Of a stretch of DNA of 5,667 nucleotides, positions 1 to 5,667 are shown one piece after another (position 1 is the stretch's first letter; each line of letters opens with the position of its first letter). This stretch comes from an uncultured Pseudorhodobacter sp. Lineage in GTDB: Bacteria; Pseudomonadota; Alphaproteobacteria; Rhodobacterales; Rhodobacteraceae. Under the pieces are notes generated by a model. It did no database searches. It was given only the letters and a program-made list of their open reading frames with translations, and was not told the DNA's origin. The translations under genes were made by a program, and so were the position numbers. The stretch lies in contig CALEMZ010000425.1 in assembly GCA_937910975.1 (NCBI GenBank), positions 1 to 5,667 on the forward strand, written 5' to 3'.

Positions 1-3000
1 AGGGCAATCAGACCATTGCAGCGCAATTGACCAAGGCGCAAACCCGCGCGCTGCATGCCCGCGCCGCCGCTGCCGATGTCGGCTTTAGCAATATGGTGCA
101 GGCGGCTTGGGGCGTGGTTCTGGCGCGTGTGGCAGGGCAGGCGGAGGCGGTGTTTGGTGTCACCCTCTCGGGTCGTTATCTGACGCCGCAATCGCGCGAT
201 ATGGTTGGCTGTCTGATCACCACGCGGCCGCTGCGCATCACCCTGCACCCTGATCTGACGCTTGACGCATTGCTGCGCGGGATCCGTCGTGACCAGTTGG
301 CGCAACGCCCGCATGACGCGCTTAGCCTTGCCGATATTGCCGCCATGACGGATGTGACGCCGGGCAAGCCGTTGTTCGACAGCATCGTGATGGTGGAGCG
401 GGAGACGCTGGGCGCGACTTTGCGTGGGCTGGGCGGGGCCTGGGGCTCGCGCCGGGTGGAGCTGATCGAGCAGGGTGCCATGCCGATCACGCTGGCCGCG
501 TACGGCGATGATGCGTTGCAGTTGCGGCTGGAATACGCGCCTGACCGGGTTTCAAGCGCCGAGGCCGCGCGTTATCTGGCCTATGTACAAAATCTGTTGC
601 TGGCGATGGCGAAGGCCCCGGCGGATGCGCCGATAGGCGGGTTGAATATGCTACCCAAGGCCGAGGGTGCGGCACTGTTGGCCCTCGCCCGGCCCACGAT
701 CCCCTTGCCAAAAAAGCGCCCTGCCAGCATCGCCATCGCCTTTGAGGCAATGGTTGCACGCCAGCCCGATGCGCCAGCATTGGCGGTTGTGGGGGCGGGT
801 GAGGTGCTGAGCTATCGCGCGCTGGACCAGCGTGCAAACCAACTGGCGCAGATGCTTGCAGCAAAGGGGATTGGCCTCGGCGATATCATCGGCTTATGCC
901 TGCCGCGTGGCGTGGATTTCGTGGCGATGATCCTTGCTGTGGCCAAGGTCGGGGCAGCCTTCTTGCCGATGGACCCTGCCTACCCAGAAAAAACCTTGGC
1001 CCATATTGCCACCGACAGCGGTGCCGCTTTGATTATTGCGCAGCGTGCAGAGGGGTGGATGGCTGATCGGCCCGTCTTCTTGCTGTCGCATGTGGCTGAG
1101 GCCGATACCGCGATTGTGCCGCCCAGCCGCAAGGGGTTTGACGGGGCGCGGGCGGGTTATGTGATTTACACCTCGGGCACCACCGGAAAACCCAAGGGCG
1201 TTGTGGTGACGCAAGAAGGCCTTGTGGCCCATGCATTCGCGGCAATCGCCAGCTATGAACTGACCCCGATGGACCGGGTGCTACAATTTGCAGCGCTGAG
1301 TTTCGATGTAGCTTTGGAAGAAATTATACCAACTCTTTTGGCCGGCGCGGCGCTGATATTACGTAATGAGGAGATGGCGGCCTCGCCCCAAGCATTTGCG
1401 GAGGCTGTGCGCGATCAGTCTATTACGGTGCTGAACCTGCCGACCGGGTTTTGGCAGGTGTTGCTGGGGGCTATGGAAAGCGGGTTGGCGCATTTGCCCG
1501 CATGCCTGCGCCTGATGGTCGTGGGGGGTGAGCGGATGCCGCCCGATGCCTTGGCGCGCTGGTGCGCCTTGGCCGGCGCGCCGCGTCTGATCAACGGTTA
1601 CGGCCCGACAGAGGCCACGATCACCTGCGCCAGCTATGAGGCGGTTGGCCCGGTGAAAGGGGCGGAAGTTCCCGTGGGCCGCAGTTTTGGCCATGCGCTG
1701 TGCTATCTGTTGGCCCCTGATCGCAGCCTTGCGCCGATGGGGGCAGCGGCCGAGCTTTGGGTTGGCGGTGTGGCAGTAGCGCAAGGCTACCTCAACCAGC
1801 CGGCGCTGACGGCTGAACGGTTTATTCCGGATGTTTTCTTGAAGCCTATGGGGGGGAAGGGACGGCTTTGTCGCAGTGGTGATGTGGCGTTTTGGGATGC
1901 ACAGGGGCAATTGGTGGTGGCCGGTCGTACTGACCGACAGATCAAGCTGCGCGGCTTTCGGATTGAGCCGGGAGAGATTGAGGCCCTGTTGGAGGGAATT
2001 GATGGCATTGCGCAAGCCAATGTTGGGCTGGCGAATGCGGGCAAATCTGGGGTGCGGTTGATCGCGTGGTTGCGCCCCTCTACGCCGGGCAAATTGCTGG
2101 ACATGCAAAGCACGCGCGCCGTTCTGGCGGCGCAACTGCCGAGCGCGAAACAGCCGGAGCTGATGGCTGTCTGCGACTGGCCACTGACCCCCGGCGGCAA
2201 GACGGATGTGGCGCGCCTGCCCTTGCCCGACCGCGCCGCGCATACCATGGGGGCAAGCGCGCGGGCGGATGCACAAACTAGCCGGATAGCCGAGATATTC
2301 GCTGTTGTTTTGGGCGGAGATGTGCCGGGACCGGACACATCCTTCTTTGATCTGGGCGGGCATTCCTTACTGCTGCTCAGCCTGATCGGACAAATTGAGG
2401 TCGCGTTCTCGCAGCGCTTGTCGCTATCGGATGTGCATGGAAACCCGACCCCGCGCGGGTTGTCGGGGCTGCTGGGGCGGCCAAATCAGCTGGCCCCCGG
2501 TGCGGATCTGTTTGATTATCTGTTGCCGATTCAGCCTCTTGGCACAGGGGTGCCGATTTACGGGGTGCATGTGTTGGGGGTGAATGGCAGCTTCTTCAAG
2601 CCTCTGGGTAATGCGATGGGACTGGACCAGCCGATCTTTGGCCTGACGGTCGGGGTACTGAGTTCGGACACGCCGACGACTGTGGCTGATACGGCAGCGC
2701 TCTATTTTCGCGTTATTCAGGCGCATCGGCCTGTCGGGCCTGTCGGCCTCGTCGCGGTGTCTTTGGGCAGTTATATGGCGCTGGAACTGGCGCGGCAGTT
2801 GGTTGCGGCAGGGCGCGAGGTGCGGCTGCTGGCGATGATGGATGCCGAAGGGCCGGACGGGCGGGACAAGATCAGCGGTTGGGACTGGATGCGGGCACAT
2901 CTGTCCTTGCTGGGCGCTGGGGGGCTTTCCTATGGCGGCAAAGTCATCGCGGCCAAGTTGGGCGATCTGCGCCACCGTCTGGCAACGCTGCGCCTGACCA

Positions 3001-3302
3001 TGGGGGATCGTTACATGCAAACGACGCCGCCGCCAAAATCGGTGGGCGAAATTGTGGCGGCGAATGAAGTGGCAATCCGAGATTATCACTCGCAAGCCTA
3101 CCCCGGGCGAATGACAATCATCCGTGCGGCAGACAATGTTTTTGACAGTGAAAAGGCGATAGTCAACGGGCTTGGCTGGGCCAATGTGGCACAAGGCGGG
3201 TTTGAGGTGGTGAACGTGCCGGGTGACCATTTGTCCATTCTGGAAGAGCCGGGGGTCGTGATCGTGGCCCAGGCTTTGGCCAAAGCCCTCGCGCGTGGAT
3301 AA
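1..3302 (+). CDS. Non-ribosomal peptide synthetase, C-terminal termination module (partial C, A, PCP, TE), 5' end outside window
   Basis: The frame is open from the left edge (first full codon at base 3) to TAA at 3300-3302; the TTG at 27 lies inside the conserved condensation fold and is not the start. Residues below count from that TTG. Residues 1-208 are the C-terminal half of a condensation domain (VQAAWGVVLAR, VFGVTLSGR, LFDSIVMVE); its HHxxxDG site is off-window. Residues 235-735 form an adenylation domain: A3 YTSGTTGKPKG 381-391, A4 FDVALEE 426-432, A5 NGYGPTE 523-529, A7 RSGD 616-619, A8 from GRTDRQIKLRGF at 633, and A10 PGGK with Lys725. Residues 752-820 are a carrier domain with phosphopantetheine Ser780 in LGGHS. 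Residues 835-1091 are a type I thioesterase with likely triad Ser912, Asp939, His1068. The enzyme would activate one amino acid, condense it with an upstream acyl or peptidyl group and release the product by hydrolysis, cyclisation or oligomerisation. Specificity residues by eye are D-V-E-N-M-V-G-I-T-K, perhaps ornithine-like. The domain calls are firm; the product is unknown. Confidence 0.95.
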   Translation, partial: GNQTIAAQLTKAQTRALHARAAAADVGFSNMVQAAWGVVLARVAGQAEAVFGVTLSGRYLTPQSRDMVGCLITTRPLRITLHPDLTLDALLRGIRRDQLAQRPHDALSLADIAAMTDVTPGKPLFDSIVMVERETLGATLRGLGGAWGSRRVELIEQGAMPITLAAYGDDALQLRLEYAPDRVSSAEAARYLAYVQNLLLAMAKAPADAPIGGLNMLPKAEGAALLALARPTIPLPKKRPASIAIAFEAMVARQPDAPALAVVGAGEVLSYRALDQRANQLAQMLAAKGIGLGDIIGLCLPRGVDFVAMILAVAKVGAAFLPMDPAYPEKTLAHIATDSGAALIIAQRAEGWMADRPVFLLSHVAEADTAIVPPSRKGFDGARAGYVIYTSGTTGKPKGVVVTQEGLVAHAFAAIASYELTPMDRVLQFAALSFDVALEEIIPTLLAGAALILRNEEMAASPQAFAEAVRDQSITVLNLPTGFWQVLLGAMESGLAHLPACLRLMVVGGERMPPDALARWCALAGAPRLINGYGPTEATITCASYEAVGPVKGAEVPVGRSFGHALCYLLAPDRSLAPMGAAAELWVGGVAVAQGYLNQPALTAERFIPDVFLKPMGGKGRLCRSGDVAFWDAQGQLVVAGRTDRQIKLRGFRIEPGEIEALLEGIDGIAQANVGLANAGKSGVRLIAWLRPSTPGKLLDMQSTRAVLAAQLPSAKQPELMAVCDWPLTPGGKTDVARLPLPDRAAHTMGASARADAQTSRIAEIFAVVLGGDVPGPDTSFFDLGGHSLLLLSLIGQIEVAFSQRLSLSDVHGNPTPRGLSGLLGRPNQLAPGADLFDYLLPIQPLGTGVPIYGVHVLGVNGSFFKPLGNAMGLDQPIFGLTVGVLSSDTPTTVADTAALYFRVIQAHRPVGPVGLVAVSLGSYMALELARQLVAAGREVRLLAMMDAEGPDGRDKISGWDWMRAHLSLLGAGGLSYGGKVIAAKLGDLRHRLATLRLTMGDRYMQTTPPPKSVGEIVAANEVAIRDYHSQAYPGRMTIIRAADNVFDSEKAIVNGLGWANVAQGGFEVVNVPGDHLSILEEPGVVIVAQALAKALARG

Positions 3303-3325
3303 TCGGGGCGATCAGGGCTGCGCGG

Positions 3326-3338
3326 TAATATGATCAAA
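3326..3338 (+). promoter_or_regulatory. Putative GntR operator upstream of the regulator gene
   Basis: The 13 bases TAATATGATCAAA recur exactly, on the opposite strand, at 4087-4099 inside the palindrome over the aminotransferase promoter. Here only the left half and the TGATCA centre are preserved; the right arm (AAAATAG) departs from the palindrome, so this may be a weaker site. It overlaps TATGAT (3329-3334), a plausible -10 hexamer, but no good -35 lies 16-18 bases upstream. FadR-type regulators commonly bind short AT-rich palindromes in their own promoters, so autoregulation is the likely role. The shared motif is seen directly; the binding is inferred. Confidence 0.5.
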
Positions 3339-3370
3339 AATAGAGTTATGTCTTTGCGCAAAATCCGATA

Positions 3371-3391
3371 GGGTTGCACAGGCAATAACCC
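3371..3391 (+). other. Possible small hairpin just upstream of the regulator's ribosome binding site
   Basis: TTGC (3374-3377) can pair with GCAA (3382-3385) around an ACAG loop, and GGG (3371-3373) can pair with CCC (3389-3391) across a three-base TAA bulge. An alternative pairing joins GGGTT (3371-3375) to AACCC (3387-3391). It ends two bases before the Shine-Dalgarno sequence. There is no T-run after it, so it is not an intrinsic terminator for the preceding synthetase gene. It could influence translation initiation, but it is short and may be chance. Confidence 0.25.
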
Positions 3392-3393
3392 CG

Positions 3394-3398
3394 TGAGG
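3394..3398 (+). promoter_or_regulatory. Ribosome binding site of the GntR regulator
   Basis: TGAGG lies five bases before the ATG at 3404, a Shine-Dalgarno-like match at acceptable spacing. It supports that ATG as the start. Confidence 0.6.
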
Positions 3399-3403
3399 TT
3401 TGG

Positions 3404-4057
3404 ATGAACGATACAAAGCTGCCGGCCCATGAAATCGTCTACCGCAGAATCCGCGAGATGGTGCTGTTTGGCGAATTGGCCCCAGGCCAGCCCGTCACCA
3501 TTCAGGGGCTTGTCGAAACCCTTGGTACCGGCATTACCCCGGTTCGTGAGGCCATTCGGCGCCTGACAGCGGAAGGCGCGCTGGAGTTCAAGGACAATCG
3601 CCGCGTTTGCGTGCCCGAACTGGCCGCGCGGCACCTTGATGAACTGGCCTTTGCCCGTGTCGCGCTGGAACCGCATTTGGCGGAAATTGCCACCGCGCGC
3701 CTCAATTCATCCGATATTGAAGCTTTGGAGGCCACGGATGCGCAGGTGAATGCCGCAATCCGCAGCGGCGATATCCGCGCGTATTTGGAGCATAACTACC
3801 GTTTTCACACCGCGCTCTATGCCCATTCGGGGGCCGATATCCTGTGTTCGATGGTGCAGGGCCTGTGGCTGCGTGTTGGCCCTTCGCTGCGCATTGTCTG
3901 CGGGCGCTATGGCACGTTGAACCTGCCGGACAAGCATGAAGAGGCGATCCGCGCGCTGCGGCAGGGCCGCGCCCGCGACGTGGCCGCCGCGATTAGGGAT
4001 GATATTGTGCAGGGGCAAGACCAAATCCGCGCAGCTTTGGCGGAGTCTGGGGCCTAG
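3404..4057 (+). CDS. GntR-family transcriptional regulator, FadR/FCD subfamily
   Basis: This 217-residue protein has the usual length and two-domain plan of FadR-type GntR regulators. Residues 8-70 form the N-terminal winged helix-turn-helix: the opening helix (IVYRRIREMVLFGELAPGQ), then the recognition-helix signature TPVREAIRRL (45-54) followed by AEGAL, and a wing ending near RVCVPEL. Residues 77-205 are an all-helical FCD effector domain, with ARVALEPHLAEIA, NYRFHTALYAHSG (131-143) and KHEEAIRAL (177-185). FCD domains often bind carboxylates, sometimes through a metal held by Asp and three His. Here His135 and His178 are visible, but the usual Asp appears as Asn131 and no clear counterpart of the C-terminal His is seen, so metal use is doubtful. 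It lies 133 bases upstream of an aminotransferase gene on the same strand, and a shared motif precedes both genes, suggesting it represses both. The ligand is unknown; an amine, omega-amino acid or derived acid is a guess from context. Confidence 0.92.
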   Translation: MNDTKLPAHEIVYRRIREMVLFGELAPGQPVTIQGLVETLGTGITPVREAIRRLTAEGALEFKDNRRVCVPELAARHLDELAFARVALEPHLAEIATARLNSSDIEALEATDAQVNAAIRSGDIRAYLEHNYRFHTALYAHSGADILCSMVQGLWLRVGPSLRIVCGRYGTLNLPDKHEEAIRALRQGRARDVAAAIRDDIVQGQDQIRAALAESGA

Positions 4058-4072
4058 GGGCGGGGAATTCAA

Positions 4073-4100
4073 TTGACACGCCATAATTTGATCATATTAT
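4073..4100 (+). promoter_or_regulatory. Sigma70-type promoter of the aminotransferase gene
   Basis: TTGACA (4073-4078) is a perfect -35 consensus and TATTAT (4095-4100) matches the -10 consensus at five of six positions, separated by 16 bases. Transcription would start near 4107-4109, giving a leader of about 80 nt. This is the best promoter in the window and implies strong expression when not repressed. It lies between the regulator stop and the aminotransferase start, so the aminotransferase can be transcribed independently of the regulator gene. Confidence 0.75.
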
Positions 4101-4102
4101 GG
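4081..4102 (+). promoter_or_regulatory. Palindromic operator overlapping the aminotransferase promoter
   Basis: The arms CCATAAT (4081-4087) and ATTATGG (4096-4102) are perfect inverted repeats flanking the palindromic centre TGATCA (4089-4094). The only unpaired symmetric positions are T4088 and T4095. The element fills most of the spacer and the entire -10 box, so a dimeric protein bound here should exclude RNA polymerase. The adjacent GntR-family regulator is the obvious candidate. The symmetry and position are seen directly; repressor identity is inferred. Confidence 0.7.
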
Positions 4103-4117
4103 TCCGCAACAGAGAAT

Positions 4118-4149
4118 GCCCCTGAAAGGGCTGACGGCAAGCTGTGCCG
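4118..4149 (+). other. Two small tandem hairpins in the aminotransferase 5' leader
   Basis: GCCC (4118-4121) pairs with GGGC (4128-4131) around a six-base loop, and CGGCA (4135-4139) pairs with TGCCG (4145-4149) around AGCTG. Both lie between the predicted transcription start and the ribosome binding site. I do not recognise the pair as a known riboswitch. It may affect mRNA stability or translation, or be a by-product of GC-rich sequence. Confidence 0.35.
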
Positions 4150-4176
4150 CCCCTCCGTTTTGATATCTCAAAGCCC

Positions 4177-4182
4177 AAAGGA
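4177..4182 (+). promoter_or_regulatory. Ribosome binding site of the aminotransferase
   Basis: AAAGGA lies eight bases before the ATG at 4191. It favours that start over the in-frame ATG seven codons later (4212), which has no comparable upstream sequence. Confidence 0.7.
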
Positions 4183-4190
4183 CCGTCGCC

Positions 4191-5579
4191 ATGACCGTGA
4201 TTTCCAACCATATGCCGACCAAAGAGCTGCAAGCGCTGGATGCGGCCCATCACATGCACCCGTTTACGGCGGCCAATGAGTTAGAGGCCATTGGCGCGCG
4301 CGTGATCACCCGCGCCAGTGGCGTGACGCTGACCGATAGCGAAGGCAACCAGATCCTTGACGCCATGTCGGGGTTGTGGTGCGTGAATGTCGGCTATGGG
4401 CGCGAGGAACTGGCGCAGGCTGCGCTGCGGCAGATGCGCGAATTGCCGTTTTACAATACGTTTTTCATGACAACCCATGTGCCTGCGATTGCACTGGCCA
4501 CCAAGCTGGCGGAACTGGCGCCGGGCGATCTGAACCATGTGTTCTTTGCGGGGTCCGGCTCGGAGGCCAATGACACCAATATCCGCCTGGTGCGGCATTA
4601 CTGGTCGGAAAAGGGTAAGCCCTCCAAGAAAGTCATCATCGGGCGCAAGAACGGCTATCACGGATCGACGATGGGCGGGGCCAGCCTTGGCGGCATGAAG
4701 TCGATGCATGCGCAGGGCGGCTTGCCGATCCCCGATATTCATCACATCGACCAGCCGCATTGGTGGGCCGAGGGCGGCGATATGACGCCTGAGGAATTCG
4801 GGCTGGAGCGCGCGCGCCAGTTGGAAGCCGCCATTCTAGAGATTGGCGAAGACCGGGTTGCCGCCTTTATCGGCGAGCCTATTCAGGGCGCGGGCGGCGT
4901 GATCATTCCGCCCAGCACCTATTGGCCGGAAATTCAGCGCATTTGCGACAAGTACGAAATTCTGCTGATCGCGGATGAGGTGATCTGTGGTTTTGGCCGA
5001 ACTGGCAATTGGTTCGGCTCTCAAACCGTTGGCATTCGCCCTGATATCATGACGATCGCCAAGGGCTTGACCTCGGGCTACGTGCCGATGGGTGGCTCTT
5101 TGGTGTCGGATGAGATTGCGCGCGTGATCGCCGAGAATGACTTCAACCATGGCTACACTTATTCCGGCCATCCGGTTGCGGCGGCCGTGGCCTTGGAAAA
5201 CCTGCGCATCATCGAGGAAGAAAAGCTGGTGGAGCGGGTGCGTGAGGATGTGGGGCCGTATCTTGCCGCGAAGTGGAAGGCGCTGGAAGCGCATCCAATG
5301 GTGGGTGAGGCAAACTCGGTAGGGCTGATGGCCACGCTGGCGCTGACGCCCAACAAGGCGACCCGCGCGAAGTTTGCGGGTAAGGAAGGCGCGATTGGTT
5401 TGCGCTGCCGGACGCGTTGCTTTGCCAATGGTCTGGTGATGCGCCATGTCGGGGACCGGATGATTATCGCCCCGCCTTTGGTGATCAGCCATGCTGAAAT
5501 TGATACGCTGGTGGAGCGGGCCTATAGGTCGGTGGATGAGGCCTATATTTCAGCCAAGGCGGACGGGCTGTTCGTTTAG
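4191..5579 (+). CDS. Class III PLP-dependent omega-aminotransferase (omega-amino acid or diamine:pyruvate type)
   Basis: At 462 residues this has the normal length for cytoplasmic class III (fold type I) aminotransferases, which move an amino group from an omega-amino acid or amine to a keto acid such as pyruvate through PLP. Visible landmarks are GLWCVNVGYGR (61-71), FYNTFFMTTH (87-96), the phosphate-binding GSGSEAN (121-127), NGYHGST (154-160) with Tyr156 stacking on PLP, GEPIQGAGG (228-236), ADEVICGFGRTG with Asp262 contacting the pyridine nitrogen, the Schiff-base lysine Lys291 in IAKGLTSGY, Thr323 in GYTYSGHP, and Arg418 in LVMRHVGD, where the substrate-carboxylate arginine of related omega-transaminases falls. 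No key residue is missing. The overall pattern resembles the putrescine:pyruvate, beta-alanine:pyruvate and S-selective omega-transaminase group, and the family is often annotated loosely as aspartate aminotransferase family. The exact amine donor cannot be read from sequence. It has its own promoter, operator and terminator, so it is probably monocistronic and controlled by the upstream GntR regulator. Confidence 0.95.
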   Translation: MTVISNHMPTKELQALDAAHHMHPFTAANELEAIGARVITRASGVTLTDSEGNQILDAMSGLWCVNVGYGREELAQAALRQMRELPFYNTFFMTTHVPAIALATKLAELAPGDLNHVFFAGSGSEANDTNIRLVRHYWSEKGKPSKKVIIGRKNGYHGSTMGGASLGGMKSMHAQGGLPIPDIHHIDQPHWWAEGGDMTPEEFGLERARQLEAAILEIGEDRVAAFIGEPIQGAGGVIIPPSTYWPEIQRICDKYEILLIADEVICGFGRTGNWFGSQTVGIRPDIMTIAKGLTSGYVPMGGSLVSDEIARVIAENDFNHGYTYSGHPVAAAVALENLRIIEEEKLVERVREDVGPYLAAKWKALEAHPMVGEANSVGLMATLALTPNKATRAKFAGKEGAIGLRCRTRCFANGLVMRHVGDRMIIAPPLVISHAEIDTLVERAYRSVDEAYISAKADGLFV

Positions 5580-5601
5580 GCCTGAGGGGCGCGACAGACA
5601 G

Positions 5602-5633
5602 AAAAAAGGCCCGCCGTATGTGCGGGCCTTTTT
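5602..5633 (+). terminator. Intrinsic, probably bidirectional terminator after the aminotransferase
   Basis: GGCCCGC (5608-5614) and GCGGGCC (5622-5628) form a perfect seven-base-pair GC stem with a seven-base loop. It is preceded by six As (5602-5607) and followed by five Ts (5629-5633). The flanking A and T tracts extend the stem and give a T-run on both strands, so it could also stop transcription arriving from the right. It begins 22 bases after the aminotransferase stop codon. Confidence 0.92.
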
Positions 5634-5667
5634 GCTTTGAGGCTCTTTAGGACAGCGTGCTTTCTTG

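Noticed and set aside
27..29. TTG as the start codon of the synthetase gene
   Set aside because: The frame stays open to the left edge and the preceding residues continue the condensation-domain pattern. A gene starting here would lack the condensation active site, so the true start lies outside the window.
1359..2363. 334-codon open frame on the - strand
   Set aside because: It lies wholly antisense to the adenylation and carrier domains, which are strongly conserved on the + strand. Its protein is rich in Arg, His, Pro and Gln without a recognisable domain, as expected of a shadow frame in GC-rich DNA.
2424..3230. 268-codon open frame on the - strand over the thioesterase
   Set aside because: It is antisense to an intact thioesterase domain, with His/Arg/Gln-rich composition and no visible motif, promoter or ribosome binding site.
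4110..4190. Glycine riboswitch upstream of the aminotransferase
   Set aside because: The end of the leader (CCCAAAGGACCG) faintly echoes the 3' conserved part of glycine aptamers, but the conserved internal elements and the matching 5' strand are not present. The AAAGGA is explained as the ribosome binding site.
4073..4279. 68-codon + strand open frame overlapping the promoter and the start of the aminotransferase
   Set aside because: It begins with TTG within the -35 box and runs out of frame into the aminotransferase. It would lie partly upstream of the predicted transcript start and has no coding signature.
4191..5579. Assignment as taurine:pyruvate aminotransferase or a named putrescine aminotransferase
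   Set aside because: Motifs place it in the broader omega-aminotransferase group only. No neighbouring taurine, putrescine or beta-alanine catabolic gene is in the window to choose the substrate.
1..5667. Mobile element, CRISPR array or phage-related system
   Set aside because: There are no transposase or integrase motifs, no regularly spaced direct repeats and no tRNA-associated attachment site. All long + strand coding is accounted for by three conventional genes.

Overview
The window reads as a piece of an alphaproteobacterial chromosome, most likely a Rhodobacteraceae (Roseobacter-like) marine or soil bacterium. It is GC-rich (roughly 60%) with GCG/GGC-biased codons, all three genes are on the + strand, and the aminotransferase closely resembles the omega-aminotransferases common in that family. 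This taxonomic call is an inference; no database search was possible.

Layout. Bases 1-3302 hold the 3' part of a non-ribosomal peptide synthetase (NRPS) gene that enters from the left edge: the C-terminal half of a condensation domain, a complete adenylation domain, a carrier (PCP) domain and a terminal thioesterase, i.e. a termination module. Bases 3303-3403 are a 101-base spacer with no convincing terminator, containing a motif that recurs further on. Bases 3404-4057 encode a FadR-type (FCD) GntR-family transcription regulator. Bases 4058-4190 carry a strong sigma70-like promoter whose spacer and -10 element lie inside a nearly perfect 22-bp palindrome, followed by a leader of about 80 nt with two small hairpins. 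Bases 4191-5579 encode a class III (fold type I) PLP-dependent omega-aminotransferase. It is followed by a clear intrinsic, probably bidirectional terminator at 5602-5633; the last 34 bases may contain the tail of a convergent gene.

How the parts fit. The regulator and aminotransferase look like a self-contained amine or omega-amino-acid utilisation unit. A 13-base motif (TAATATGATCAAA) is found upstream of the regulator gene and, in the opposite orientation, inside the palindrome over the aminotransferase promoter. The simplest reading is that the GntR protein represses both its own gene and the aminotransferase, with relief by a small amine or acid ligand. The NRPS appears to be the end of a separate biosynthetic cluster lying to the left. 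Its specificity residues, read by eye, have a Glu-Asn pattern that partly resembles an ornithine-type code from siderophore synthetases, so a hydroxamate siderophore is a testable but unproven product class. No mobile element, CRISPR array, tRNA or rRNA is visible.
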